The notes below the pieces were generated by a model. That model worked only from the letters and a program-made list of their open reading frames with translations. It was not told the DNA's origin and did not search any database. A DNA stretch of 64,000 bases from Centropus unirufus (Eukaryota; Chordata; Aves; Cuculiformes; Centropidae): NCBI GenBank assembly GCA_013397695.1, contig VYZI01000344.1, forward strand, positions 521,076-585,075, in the 5' to 3' direction. This document shows, piece after piece, positions 1 to 13,773 of the stretch (the first letter of the stretch is position 1; each line of letters starts with the position of its first letter). The position numbers and the translations under genes are program-made.

Positions 1-415
1 TTCTCTGAGAGTAGGTTTTCATTTATACAGCTTTTTTACCTGACACTGTTCATTCTTTGAAGATGATAACGCCTTGTGTGAACAAATGTATCTTGGTCTG
101 TAATCCCCTCTGTTTGGAATTTCATCCAAAGGCAAGGTCAAGCAGAGAGCTGGCTCCAAAATAGGAAGAGTTTTGACTGTTGTGAAGTTTCATAACATTA
201 AAATTAGACCCTGGAAAGTAATAGAATGTGCATAACTTTTCTGGGAAAATTTATACACATGCATGTGAGTAGGAAATATATTCTGTAAGCAGCTTTTGCT
301 CGTTGCACAGGACTGACGGAGATCATGTGGCCCAGGCCTGATATAGGACGCTTGCTTTCTAAAACTCCAAAATGAATCTTAGAGAGTTTTATTTGCCAGC
401 ATTTTCAGTATCGGT
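1..415 (+). repeat. Unclassified dispersed repeat, copy 1 (cut by window edge)
   Basis: Aligns by eye with the reverse complement of 21,578-22,020. Shared blocks include 'caaggtcaagcagagagctg', 'aagtttcataacatt', 'cccaggcctgata', 'ctaaaactccaaaa' and 'ttttatttgccagcattttc'. Similarity is broken by many substitutions, so the copies are old. It is not CR1 or any LTR I know. Confidence 0.75.
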
Positions 416-3400
416 GCAGCGCTGAAGGGGAGTAGGAGCAGGGAGCAGACTCCCTCCTTTGCTGACCCCGTGTCTGAAAGTAAACCAGAAAAATCACAGG
501 CAAATGTCAGGTAAATGGTTCCTGAGGAGGTCTGAAATGGGCAGGTGGAGCCAACAATGGAGCCATGCAATGTGCTAGGGAGAGCTGCTTTCTGTGGTAA
601 ATAAGGGGGGCTTTTCCGAGGCTGCGCTGGGATGCACCAGCAAGGTGCTGGAGCAAGAAAATCCGTATGGCTTTCTGCAAGCATGACATCAAGCTCTGAT
701 TTGTATGGGCCATGCTCAAACACAGATCTGCTCCTTTCTGATCAAAGTACACTGTATCTAAAATACAAACGAAGGGCAAGGGATAGTCATACAGTGTCTG
801 TGGTACCATGTGCTGCCCTCGCAGAGAAATGTATTGTCGTTAACGAAATCTGATGATTAGTGGCCAGGATGGAAAGCTGTAACAGAGCGGTGAGCAAGCT
901 GCAAAAAAGGTGGTTTATCTGTCTGCAAAGTCTAATAAAGTAATCATTTGCTGCTTAACTATGGCTATAAAGCGATTACTAAAAGCCTGGAGAGTATCTG
1001 GTGTGCAGTGTGAACAATAAAAGGGTGCCCTTGGTTGGTATCGCAGCTCTGCTCCCCCGGACAAACCTCATCAGCACCGAGAATGTTATTAAATAGCAAG
1101 TGCATTTTGATGCTTAGACGTCCTATTTTATCCAACTTTTTACAGCAGAAAGTAATTTTAGAGAACAGGAGAAACGCTGAACAGTCTCTAGGTAACTGTA
1201 GAAAATAATTTAGTGAAATCCATTTAATGTTTTTCTGTCCTTTTCCACAGCTGAGATTGTCTACACTCTTTCTCAGCCTTTTGACGAGTACTCAGGAGGT
1301 TTGTGCATCAATTGTTTGGGTAGGATCGTTCTGATTTCAACAGATAAAAATCACCTGCAAGCTTGTTCTATAGATTTTCATTCCTGTATGAGCTAATAAG
1401 ATCTTAGAGTATATTTTTAAATAAAGTCAGACATCACTTTGCTGAAAACACTAGGGTTCTTCTCTTTTGACTTAGAGTGGTGCATGTGGGGTATGAGGAA
1501 TTGTGATACAAACCACTGGGAGAGTATTTCCATATTCTCTGTGGTATTGCAAACGGAGTGAGGAACAGACTTCTTTCGCTTTACACTTCTCAATAATAAA
1601 AATAAAATACAATTCCTGACTGAAAACAAGTATATTAATTTTCCTTTATTGGCTGCAAAATGAGTAATTATTGAACAAAATGACTATTTTTTTTTTATTT
1701 CATTAAAATGCTGGTGTCATCAGTTACATTTGAACAAGCACCAAACAGTTCTGTGGTAATTAGCAGAGTTGGTCAGGGTTTCTGGAGGTCGTGTTCCCAA
1801 GTTGATCAACAAGTGTTAAAAACTTTGATTAGAGTTCTTATTATCAGTTTCAGCACTGATAGGTAACTGCATGGGTGGTAGCATTTAAGCTGCTCTTATG
1901 ATAGAAGAACTTGATCATTCGTCTACCTTGAATTTGCAGAAGGGGAATATAATCTTGATTAGAAGCACATTTGTATGCAAACTGACAAATGTAATCCCTT
2001 CACTAGAACAGCACTAATCCACTAGGATAAATTAAAATAGCAGAGTTTATGTTGCTTTTTAAATACAATTAACTGATACTTCATAAAGACAGAAAGCCCA
2101 ACTAACTTTGAAATATTATTTGAAAACAACAGACTTAATTATTCTGTTATGCCTTGAATGACGATTTGGTTGTACGCGAATTCTAATTGTGCCTGGTGTC
2201 TGATATCGGATTATTCTGCAGATAGCATACTGAGCTGCAGAATTAAAGTAATTTCTTAAAAGCTGCAGAAATACTAATCTCTAAACAGCCTGTCTAGAGT
2301 GTATTTCTATGCCGTAGTTGGCTGAGAATTTAAAGTGAAGCAGGATATTCATTGTGATTTTTTTAATTTAGATTTACTTAGGTTATAATCCTCACCATAA
2401 AACTGCCATTCATTTACTGTTCCTAAAGAACACATAAAAATTTTCTCTAGGATTTATTAAGTAGGGTTTTTTTGCCTTATATGCTACAATAATATAATAG
2501 TTAGTGCTAGAAATGTGGTAGTGCAAAGAGAAGAAATATTGCTTCCAAGCTGGTAAACTATGTCTTAAAACTCTATGGTTTGAATCACCGATTGTTAGAA
2601 CGGTAATAAAATACCCAGACAGATGCTTTCTCTGTCCCAGGTGGTTGGACGTTGTCTTTTTTAGGGACTTCTACTATTCTGATCATAAACTCATAAGACC
2701 GAGATGCATAACAGTGGGGCACTGGAGAAGAACAAGGCTTGTAGCAGTGAAATTTGGCTTTAGGGGGCTTAGGGCACTACTTGGGCAAAAAAAAATTATC
2801 TTATTATGCAGTTTTGCATATTATTTCTTTCTTGAAATTTTCTTCAGCGTTTTTTCCAGCGTATGAAATGCAATGTGTTTCTTTAATTTCAAGGATGTTT
2901 GTTCTATAGCTATGGCTGAATCTAGATCTGTCAGTAGACATTTAATTTACATTTAAAAAACACCGTGTGGCAGAGGGTACCATTGTATTCTAGAGACCTC
3001 GGATGACTGCATGGAATCTCTTAGGTGATGACAATTTGTGTCATGTCCATGCTGGAAACTGACTGACAGGGCAAATACATAGTGCATTCTTCCCATCGTT
3101 TTTTGTGAACCGGTTTTATATTCTAAATATTGGATAGGGCAGCTTACAAGGTCACTCTTCTTTTGCTTCATCTACACAAACTTTTCTCTTGGACCTTTCT
3201 ATCTTGTGTATGTGCTGTGCTCTTGCTCTATGAAATTGTTTGGGGAGTTAGACATGTACATTTGGTCCTCTGTAATGAGAGAACCAACTGGTCTTTCCTT
3301 ATTTTTTTTTTTATTTTTTTTTGCCTTGTAATAAATCATTCTGATGTAGCTTTTGTAAAGAACTTTGAGAAAGTCATTGTTAATTTTTGTTGATAAACTA

Positions 3401-5132
3401 GAACTACAAGCTCTGGGGTGCATTTCTAGGAAAATAATGATGTTTTAAGTGAAGGGTTCAGAGACAACTATTTCTTCTGGTCTTTGATGCATAGGCATGC
3501 AAAAACAAATTGCGGAAGAGTAAATTGTAAAATTACTCTGAAAGCAGGGTAGAATACAGCAACATTAAAGAAAAGACAAATAAAAGTTATTTTCCTGAAA
3601 AAAAAATTACAGCATCATTGCTCCCCAAACTTAAATTTGTTGCAGTAACAGTTTCTTGTACAATGAATATTGTGTTAGAAAACCCATTTGTGTCTATCTT
3701 TTAATCATTGCTTATCACTACACATTTTTTTTGCGTCTTTGAAGGCACATGCATGTCTGATTTGGAACTAAACCTGTTTTCATTAAATTAAATGGTCTGT
3801 GCTGACTTCTGTTGAAATCAGTGGTGTGGAGAATGAACTTACCCTGTTACAGAATCAGGTCTTTAATGGGAAGAGAACAGGGCCATTTATTTACATTCTC
3901 TTGTGTTTCGCCCTCCACTTGGATGCAGTAAACCTGAATATAATTCTCTTGAGTGCTATCAGTTTGAAGAACCTTACCTCCTTCTTCTGGAGAAAAAAAA
4001 GGGTAACTTTTCCAGTTTTCAAGGGATAAATTGAAACAATTAGTGCACATCTAATGGCTAACTTGGATAACACTTTGCTTAATGGGATTAAGCCCTTATT
4101 TACGTATACAAGAAACTCCCAGAGGCACAGAAGAGGCTACTGCAAAGCACCTCAGTGTAATGTTTGTACCTAGCCCCTTCCCTCTTCTCTTCTGTCACAT
4201 AACAAACACTCACTAAATCCAGATGTGAATGAATAATGGGATTAATCAAAGCTAATCTCAAAAAAGCATTTGTATTAAGAGAGAGCAGTGTTTTGTTTTA
4301 TACAAGCTCATGCATTATCTGGGCAGCCCAGCTGTGTGTTACGTATTTTTAGAGGCACAATATACAATAAACAGTTCTGTGGCAGGAGGAAATTTTAATG
4401 GACAGAAGAAGGATTTTCACAATGAATATGTAGCAAGAGTAAATGTAACACTAAGGATCCTTTTCATGTTTAGGAGAAAATTTGTATCCTGTGGGCTTTT
4501 GATCATCTGGCAGTCTTCTACCCAATCCAACAGCTCCACAACTACACTTTCCAACACTGAGTTAGAATAATGCTTGCCTTAGCTCCAAGCAGTATGAAAA
4601 ACTCCATCTCAGCTGCACATAGAAAGTAAACAAACACAGTTTCCAGGCAGTCTTATCTGTCTGCACATCTCAGAAGCTTCCTGATAAGGCTTTTTCTGGG
4701 GAGAGCAAAGGGCATTTAGAATAAATATAATTTTAAAATTTTCACCCATTTTAGAAGGAGCATTAAAGATCTTAAAAGAAATATATTTTATGAGATTGAC
4801 AAGCAATTTGGTCACTGTACTGAGCATGCAATGTATAATTGTACGCTTACAAAATTAGTCAGAGGGAGATAAATCAGAATTAACATAATATCCCACCTTA
4901 AGTGGCTGTTTCAGGTATGTGCTCTGAAACCTTAATCTATGAACAGAATTCTTTTGTAAACTATGTCCCACAAGAGGCTACTTGTCTACATGAAGATGCA
5001 AGGAACACGTACGAGGAATCTAAATGCTCCAGAAATAGCTATGACATTCATCCAGGAAAAATACAAAAACAAACAAAAAACCGAACAGACCAAACCCAGT
5101 CATAACCAACAAGATGGGATTTCTGTGTCTAG

Positions 5133-5177
5133 TGTTTCTGGAAAATCTTTTCCTGGAAAATCTTTCCCTGAAAAATC
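5133..5177. repeat. 15-bp tandem repeat, 3 copies
   Basis: tgtttctggaaaatc, ttttcctggaaaatc and tttccctgaaaaatc lie back to back. A small imperfect minisatellite in CD247 intron 1. Confidence 0.85.
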
Positions 5178-7914
5178 CCAAAGCAAAGCCAATAGGGTGA
5201 ATTCAGTTCTGTAGATTAAATTATTTTACATTGCTGATGGTAACTCACCTCTCCGAGTTCCTTATACTGATTTACATGACCTAGACAGAGTTTTTCAGAA
5301 AGGGACCACACTTTATCAAGTAGGAGGTACATATACTAAACTCCACAAATAAGATCAGCTTTGTAGCCTACAGCAACATGTTCATTCTTATCAGCCTCGT
5401 TTCCTAACAAGATCAGCCTTATTCAATCACCATCTCCATCAGCTGGACCTTTTGCATTAAATTTAATGGAGGAGTTAAAGTTTCACGAGGACTGATGGAG
5501 GGAGAAGCTGGAGGCAGGGTCGGTGAGGCAGCAGCACGAGCTCAGCAAGGACCTGTTTGGTTCAGGCTGCGGTTGGCTGGGTGAGGGACCTCCTCAGCAA
5601 ATACCGCTGCTGGGCAAGGCTGGAGTGGTGTGACCTGGAGGGATGCGAGGGCAGGAGGTTTAAGGCATGTTCAGAGATGCTGGATTATTTTTTTTTAATA
5701 GTGTAGGCATAAAAATGGAGGGAGGAGACAAAGCAGAGATTTGCATTTGGGGATATAAAACAGGGAATACAAATTAGCACAATGAGTGATTTCAATCACC
5801 TTTTTTCCCTCTGTTTCTGCTGACTTTATGTGTCTGTAATTCAATTTGTTCTTGGTTCAATTCAAGTGCAGATCAACCTTTGCAATCCCACCATATGTGC
5901 TTGACAATATAAGAGGAATAGATCCTTCTGTGTTTGTTTGGGTGGATTGATGTCAAACTCTAGTACTAACTAAACTCCAGTGGGTTGACTGGTAATGTAG
6001 AATATTGCCATTTTTCTTCCTTTAAAAAAAAATCTGCAAAATCTCTAGCACTTTTGTGTTCAAATGCTTTCTTCTTCTGCCCCTCTGAAACCAGCACATT
6101 TAAGAGCTGCATGAAATCTCAGGGTCTTTCCTGTGTTGCTGTTGTCATCCCATCCTTTTTCAGCATGAGGAACATAAGCCGGTCACTTCATCATGAAATG
6201 TTTGCAGGAATCCATGGAGAATTTGTGGATAGAGGGAGTGTAGACTTTGTCCTGTGCTTTTCAGACAGGCTGACCCAGAGCACTGCTATAGATCTCTAAG
6301 GCTTTGTGCAATATTGTCAGGAATTATCACTAGCAAATGAACTCTGAAGTTGAGCCCTTTTTTGGAAAAAGATTCCATGTTGTTAGCAGGTCCGTGACGT
6401 AAGTTTAAATACAGAGTGGTTACCTGCACAGCCAAGAATGTATAACACTGAAAAATTTAGAACTTAAAAAAAATACATGCTTTTCCAGAAAGGCTACAAT
6501 GCTGAGAATTTTCTGCTTTATAAACAAACAAAAAAATCCATTTAAATACCCATCATATACATCAACAACAAATCATGATTTTTTTTTTCAAATGCAGCAC
6601 CGTCATATTCTTAAATTTGTTATTCTTACTAATTTCAGATAGCTTTGCCTGGAAGCTCACACATTCCCTTTAGCACGGTAGTGGTTATGACCAATGAACA
6701 ACTAGAAAAAAATATAGTTGATACAATAAAAGTTAACCACCAGCATAAATACCAGACATGACTTTGGGCTTTATTTAATATTTTAAAAAGTACTTTGATA
6801 GTGAACAGATACCTCAGTTAACACTTCTCATTTATTAGTGGTGACGTGGAGATGTATTTTAATATGTATACGGACTGTTGGTGTTAACTCGATACCTTTT
6901 AATAGTAGCTGCAGGCACTGTAAATGGTTAAAGTGTAGTTTTCATCTCAGTCACAAACACTGGCATAGGAAGGTTTGAACTCTTACTGAAAATGCGCAGC
7001 AAATTTTCTTTGTGATGAAACCTTGAGGTCCTTTCCTTGCTATGCCTTTTCCACACGTCTGTCTCTCCAAAGAGAAGCCCTTAAGAACGCACAAACTCCT
7101 CGTGCCTGAGATTTTGAAAGCACTTCAGTATTTTTGACAGTTAAAAATTACTTTTCTTATTTTAGGGGTGGCAAAATAAAGATATTCTGTAGTCCTTAGT
7201 GATAAAGAAATTCTTTGCTTCTATTTCCCCCACCCCGCTGCAGGAACACATTGCTTTTTAACAGTCCTTAATTCAGTCCAAATCTATAGGCAGGCTCTTC
7301 ATATTTGCCATTTCCTACCCAGGTATGAGAGAGTGCATCTCAAAATAAAGCCCCCCTCCTTTTCTTTTTTTTTTTTTTCTTATCTTGTAATGCAATCTCA
7401 GATAAGGTTTTCTAAAACTGGGTGTAGTCCCTCAGGTGGCTTGTGATGAAATGTAGTGATGGGGGTGTAGCAGCCGCAGTTGCATCACTTGATGGAGGAG
7501 CCTGGGCCTCTGCATGAGGTGTTAAAGGGGACATAGAACTGCGCCCCACTTGCAGATCCATGACTAATCGCCTTTCTCTTCGGCAGTGTTATACTTTGCC
7601 AGCAAAGTTTAGATGTTCAACTGCTACGTACTATGAAAATGTGAACACTCCCAGATTAGACGAAGAACATTTCAGAAGCGGAAAAAGCGATTCCTCCTTC
7701 TCTCATGGGGACGAACTGGTGAGGGTCCTTGGAGTGAGGGTTTTTTCTGAGACCCTTTGCTGAAGGGCTCCATTGAGGATGAGAAGGGGTTTGTTGGGAT
7801 ATTTCCATTTTGTGATAGCTTGTCCATTGGCTCTTTTTTTAATGAGGCTGGTGAAATGCTTCATGTTGGGTGTTGTTTTCCGAGCTGAATATACCACCAT
7901 ATACATGGTGGTAG

Positions 7915-7942
7915 TATTATTATTATTATTACTATTATTATT
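7915..7942. repeat. (ATT)n microsatellite
   Basis: About nine TAT/ATT units with one ACT interruption, in CD247 intron 1. Confidence 0.9.
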
Positions 7943-10900
7943 GCTAAGCTTTGGTGCTCAATAATGCAAAAAGCAGGTGCAGGGAATTAATTTTAATTAA
8001 CTAAACCCTTAATCAGCCTTCCTCTTTATTCAGTACATAAGAGTTGTTGCGTGGGGCTTTTTTCTCTGCGCATTTTCTAGCCAAGGCATGGCATGACACA
8101 CGTGGCTCTCCACTAAGTGGGTCAGTGGCCGGGGTTTGAAGGCCTGCCCTGAAACCTCGCCCTCCCTGATGTACGCAGCTACCCCAGCAAATGGAGCCTC
8201 AGCTACTGGGGCCTGTGAAACCTTCTTCCTGTCTGATAACCTGAGGCGGTCACTGCTTCTGGGAGATGATTTAACTGTGTTTTTTTGCTTGACACCAAGC
8301 TTCACTCTTAATTTCTTCACTGAGAAGAAACATTTCTTCAACTGAGAAGCCTTCCTGCAAGTGGATGTCTATTCAGGGGCTGCAGTGAACTGAGACCTTG
8401 TGAGTCTTAAAAAGGTCTGCTCACTGCTGTCCTGCTGGATGAGCTTGACATCAATCTCGCAGCCTTTCTGCAGTTTTGTATATTCCTACCTCCCTCATGA
8501 TTCAGTTGTGATATTTATCTGCTGAAAAACATCATAGGGGGAATGTGTTGAAAGCCTTGGATGACAACCACCTGCGTCGGCAAAATGTGGCTATACACTT
8601 GACCTGAATATGTGGATGGCTTTCCCTGTTGCCAGTTTGATGCCATTATTGACACTGATTCTTCTGGCACGAGTTAGATATGGTGCTATCAGTGAGCTTA
8701 GGTGGAAACTGCTCCTGGAGCAAGGAAAGGAAGACTGATTTCATCCCAGTAGGATTAGCTGTGATGAGCAGATAATCATAGCTTTGTCTGACCCTGCATC
8801 GAAGACATCTCCTGTAATTGTGGCAGCTTTCATGGGCTGACTTAGCTCTGTACCCTTGTAGCTGCAGTTTGCGTTGTTGTGATGGAAGTTTCCTACTTTT
8901 CTTCTCTTGCAGCTGATCAAGAGTTGAAAGAGCTAAGCCTGAGACAAAAATGTCTATTGGGGCTCTTACTGGGCTTGCGCATCCCAGCACTTAGTTTGAT
9001 GTGAGTTGTGTAATCAGAGTAGTCCCTCCCTGCACTAACACTGAGACAAGGAGAGGATGTGCTAGGTCTGTGCTTACTGACGGATGGTTTTGTGCACAGA
9101 TATTTCTGTTACTTCATAACCCAGAAAGCTACTTCCCACCAACAGCGATAGCCAGCTTCAGCTAAGTGACCTTTGGAAGTCTGAAACTAGGATAAAAGGG
9201 AGTCGAGGGTGCCTTATAAATCTCCCCATTGGAAAAACGGTCTTTGTTGTCAGTATATTTCATTACTGGAGCCATCAACAGTAAGCTAGCTGCAAGCTGC
9301 TTAGCATAACCATACTTTCCCTGCTTTTTGTGAAGTCTAACTTAGAAATGAATTTAAAGCGCATGGGGAATGTCTGCCATGTCTGTGAGGCGCTGACTGA
9401 ACAGAGAAACGCATCTGATGGTGATCAACAGGCTCTTGTGGCTGACTTTGTACCTCTTTCCTCAGCCTAGCAGCACACAGACTCTCTGGGATCCCCAGTG
9501 GGTCGAGATGTGTAGACTGAATTTTTCAAAGTAGTCCTGCATCGTGGGCATTGGCTGGTTGGAGCTATGCACGAAAAGCCCACCTAATAGTGTGTCAGTC
9601 TGGAGGGAGTTACTGCTGTGAGATTCACAGCAAGAACTGGTTGCGGGGAGAAAGTGACCTAGAAATGACCATTTGAGCAATAAGTCTTGCCTTTTGGGAC
9701 ATTTAACAACCAAGTCGAATTAGACGGTAGAAAAGTTGCAGTGGGGAACGTCTTCTGCATTAACTAGATGCGTCTGATCTAAAACCCCTGCAAGATCTGG
9801 AGGAGCTACAAGGCTTGCATTTTCCCCCTGAGGTGCTGGGTTTTCCAGGCTCTACAACCACCCTACGCTTCAGGAAATCCCTTTACACCAAGTCCTTGCA
9901 AAACTGAGAAGTGAAAGCCGTTGCTTTTTCTGAGGGTGACTGTCTGTTTTGATGAAGTGAGGAGTCCCCTTCCAGAGATGAGCAAGGCACTCCCCTCCTT
10001 TCTATTTCTGACAAGGTTCTGGAAAGATTCAGAGGGCAGAGATCATCTTATTTAACAATATGTTCCAAGTTAATATTTTTCGCCTTCAGGATGGACAGGT
10101 AGACGATCTGTTATTGTGTTTTGCACACACCAGGTCCTCTTTCCACAAACCAGAGAGCTGTTGGAGATATTCCTGGTTTGCTCCTGCTACAGTACCCTGG
10201 ACTTTTTATTAGAATCTTCAGTCCGTGATGCACTAGTAAACCTTTGGCCCTTTATGGCATTGTATTTTCCTTCTTTTATTCTATTTGTATATCAAATGGC
10301 AATCTGCATTACAGGAACGTTGTGATAGTGCCTCCTGGAAAGGAAGCCTAGCAGGAGTATGAAGGCATCACCAGGATCTTTAACTTGATCTCACGCTTCC
10401 ACAGTGCTAACATTCTTTGGCATAAAAAAGTGGAAGTTAATGACCTGAAATACTTTCCTTTCTATAAATGTAATTATTCTGCCTGCCTAACATCTGGTAT
10501 CGAAACTTGAATCCTGGTCATACCAGCAGTTCGCTCCTTGGCTTCAAAGCTGAGGACAGCAGCAAACCAATATTGAACTTCGTGGGCACAAGCTGTGCTT
10601 TTGGCCATGTTGCATTTCATAAATACGCGATGGTGTATTGATAACAAACTTAAGAGTCTTCCTCAGAACTAAAGGAACTGGTGGTGAGAAGAAAAAAAAA
10701 CAGGAAAGCAGACAGTTTTTACCTCTTTTTCTTGTGAAAGCATCTGGCTGCTATGAAAAGACAAACCTGGGAGTTCATTCAGGCAGCAAGCTCAATGGTG
10801 TTTTGCTGTGGTGAGGTTATTATATCTTCCTGTGATATAATCTGTCTTCCAGGTAGGAGCCACTGGCTTTCCTTGGGTGTCTTGGTTTTGCAGATATGGT

Positions 10901-11188
10901 AGTGGGGACGTTTTATGTTGAAAGTGTTGCTCAGCCCTGTAATCTTAATATAATTTAATGATCAACGGGGCTATCTTTAGCCCCTGCACAGTGGGTTGCT
11001 GCCTCCTGACTTAACACGCTTGGTTTGATGCAAGGGATGCCTTTCGTTTCACTCATTTCTGTTAACCGCCTACCACGCACATCAGACCTGTTAGTCCGCC
11101 ATGTCCAGGGTCATCCATGGTTTTTCTTCCCTCAGCTGATTTTGCTCAGATTTTTCCATCGATGCACCCAGACAATGGCATGGAGGAG

Positions 11189-11298
11189 CCTCTTCCCTCT
11201 GCAAGGGAAGGAGGGTTTGGCTGCTGCTTCTTCGGACTTGGTGCCTCTTCCCTCTGCAAGGGAAGGAGGGTTTGGCTGCTGCTTCTTCGGACTTGGTG
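11189..11298. repeat. 55-bp perfect tandem duplication
   Basis: The segment starting cctcttccctctgcaaggga occurs at 11,189-11,243 and again, without a mismatch, at 11,244-11,298. The identity shows a very recent duplication or an assembly or length polymorphism. Confidence 0.95.
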
Positions 11299-13356
11299 TA
11301 TCCTGGGTTTATTATTTATATCTATAAGTCAAAACCATAGAAATGTATAAATATAAATATATTAACCCCAGGATAGACACGTTCTTTACGAACAGGATTA
11401 TCTCTCATGAATTGAGGTAGCTAACCTTTAGGCATTCAGTCTCAGCTTTGGGTTCAAGCATGCGCACACTTGTAGTGAAGCACCATGCAGGGTCCTTGTC
11501 TCTTCCCTTTCTACCTCAAGCCCAGTTGCCTTGAGTTCAGCATCTTACTTGTGTCCAGCAGGAAGGCAAAAATCCGTCACACCAGCCTCTCCCTGCATTT
11601 GACCTCTCTAGAGAGAAAATCTTGTGGGCACCTGATGTGTAGTGTGGAGGTGGGGGCACCCACAGCGGTGAAAGTCAGTCAGGAAATTCTGGAAAGACAA
11701 ATCCGCAGCAAGAAGTTTTTTGAATGCGAAGGGGTAGAATTGAGGTGAATTTCATGCAGTGACCGTGAGTCTCTCGGACCACTGCTGGTGGAGGATTGAG
11801 GCACCTGAGAAACGCTGCCTGCTTTGCTGCGTGTGTAGCTGTGGGAGCTCTCAGTTGCTGGGAGAAGGTGCTGCAGTTTCGGCCTTAAAACACTCCTGTA
11901 TGGAACCGCAGTTCCATCAATAAATCTCTCATGCTGGGATAGGTTTTCATGGGCTTCACTGAGAAACTCAGCTTTAGGGAAGATAAAACTCTTCATTTAT
12001 AACCATGTTACTGAATTTCTCTAACTGCTAAAAAAACTCCTCAAAAAACTCTTCAATGAATCATTTAATGAGGACCATGGGAGAGAGAAAATTTTATGGT
12101 GGATATATTTGATCTCAATTTACAAGTAGTTCAGCTTTTTACGGTCTGTATTTCTTAAACTATTAGCAGGAACCATGACCTAACTCAATCCAGAGGCACA
12201 CTAAAAATTTCGGAGGGGGAAAATCCTACTAAAAAAAAAAGGCACTGACATGTTCCGAGGATCCAGGCCATCTTTAAAGTGATCTCCTTCGGTGGATCCT
12301 CGTTGGAACTGGTTACATTGAGCTTGTAATGGGGTTCAGCCCCGTGGACCAGGCTCTGGGCAGTCTTGGAGCTGAGCCTCCACCAGTTGTGCCAATTTTT
12401 GGAGCAGAGCAGATGTGTTTGGATGCAGGTTTTGGGACCCCCCAGCTATCTGCACCCCTGCAGGGCAGCGCAGGGACAGGTGCCTGGAGGTAAACCCGTG
12501 GCCACACGCTGGCAAAGCCGATGCTGGGCTTGAGCTGACAGGTTCAAGCAGCTCTCCAAAACCGCACTGTGCTGCCGTGCAGCAGCACCCACAGCACGGC
12601 CTCCCTTGCTGGCCCCCAGGCTTCCTCTCCTTGGCTACTGGGGTTGCTGTCGGTCTCTTGCTGAAGGGTTGTTTTTTTTTTCACTCTCTTGTCACTAGTA
12701 GTTGCTGTGAATTGCCTTTTTTTTTTTTTTAATTCTTCTTCTCCCCCCTCCTAGACCATAAAAAGCGAAAGGCTGCAGGGGTGCTGGCAGCGCTGCTCTG
12801 AGGTGTGTGGAGCAGAAGGGAGGCGTGCGAGCCTGGGGTCTGGGCATGGGTGTGCAGGGACCTGCAGCAGCACAAGAGTGCCCGGGCATAGAAAGCAGGG
12901 TGGCCTCACTGGCTGGGAGGAGAGAAAAAGAGGGGAACAAAAGTCCAGGCTTTGGAAGGAAGAGGTGCTGGGAAGAAAATTCGGAGTCCCAAGCGTGGTG
13001 GCAGGCACCCAGGATATGGTATTGAGGAGGGATAGTGACCTTGTCACAAAAAGCAGCGGTGCCCCCCTAGCTGACCCCATCTCCTTTCCTCCTGCCTCTC
13101 CTGCTGTGGTTCTGCCACTCCTCAGCCTGTGTCAGCTCTTTGGACAAAGCTTTCCGTGGCTGCTCCTCTACCGACTCCCCACCAAAATAATTACTCAGTG
13201 CTGAAAGTTGCAGTTTATTTCTGGTTTTCCTTCCCATCACGGGGTCTATGGGTGTGCAGTGGGAGGTCTAACTGCGGAATCACCTTCCAGGAGCACATGG
13301 TGAGCAAGAGTAAGTGCAAACTTCCTAATTGTTTTTCCTTTCTGAGCGAGCGAGAG

Positions 13357-13773
13357 TGCGGGAATGAGAAAAAAAAAAAAATGACGAGACGGACTCCATG
13401 TTGATGGAAAGGTGGAGACCTTTATTTCACATACTACTAGGTTTATATACGTTTTCTTTATCTATCACGCCATACTCGGGCAATAAACTACTAAGGTGAT
13501 TTGCTTAGACATTTCAATTGTGTACTTTTTCTACATTTTGATTGGTTATACTTTTTGCTGCATAGTCATAATATTGTTACACTTTTCTGCGGCTTCTAAA
13601 CCTTTACTAGCCAAGCCCTTGTTACATGCTCCTATTCAATGCTTCTTTCTTCTGCTCAATGCTCCTTTCTTCTTCTTCAATGCTTCTTTGAGTTTCTCAC
13701 CTCATCGTGGATACACAGTTCTCTTCCAAGGTTGCCTCTAGCTTCATTCCCCACAGCCAGGCCGTCCTCGACA
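13357..13773 (-). mobile_element. Endogenous retrovirus LTR, ERVK-like (probably solo)
   Basis: The minus strand runs from TGTCGAGGACGGCCTGGCTG (start at 13,773) to about cattcccgca (13,357), giving TG...CA ends. Inside are a TATA box (gtatataaa, near 13,440), a poly(A) signal (gaaataaagg, near 13,420) and a short R/U5, in the right order for an LTR. The U3 has three imperfect AGCATTGA-type repeats (13,637-13,692). No primer-binding site or gag, pol or env is recognisable below it and no target duplication was found, so the exact ends are tentative. Confidence 0.6.

Noticed and set aside
12803..13204. 133-codon plus-strand ORF
   Set aside because: GC-rich intronic sequence with an overlapping ORF in another frame. 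It is Gly/Ala/Pro-rich with no recognisable product.
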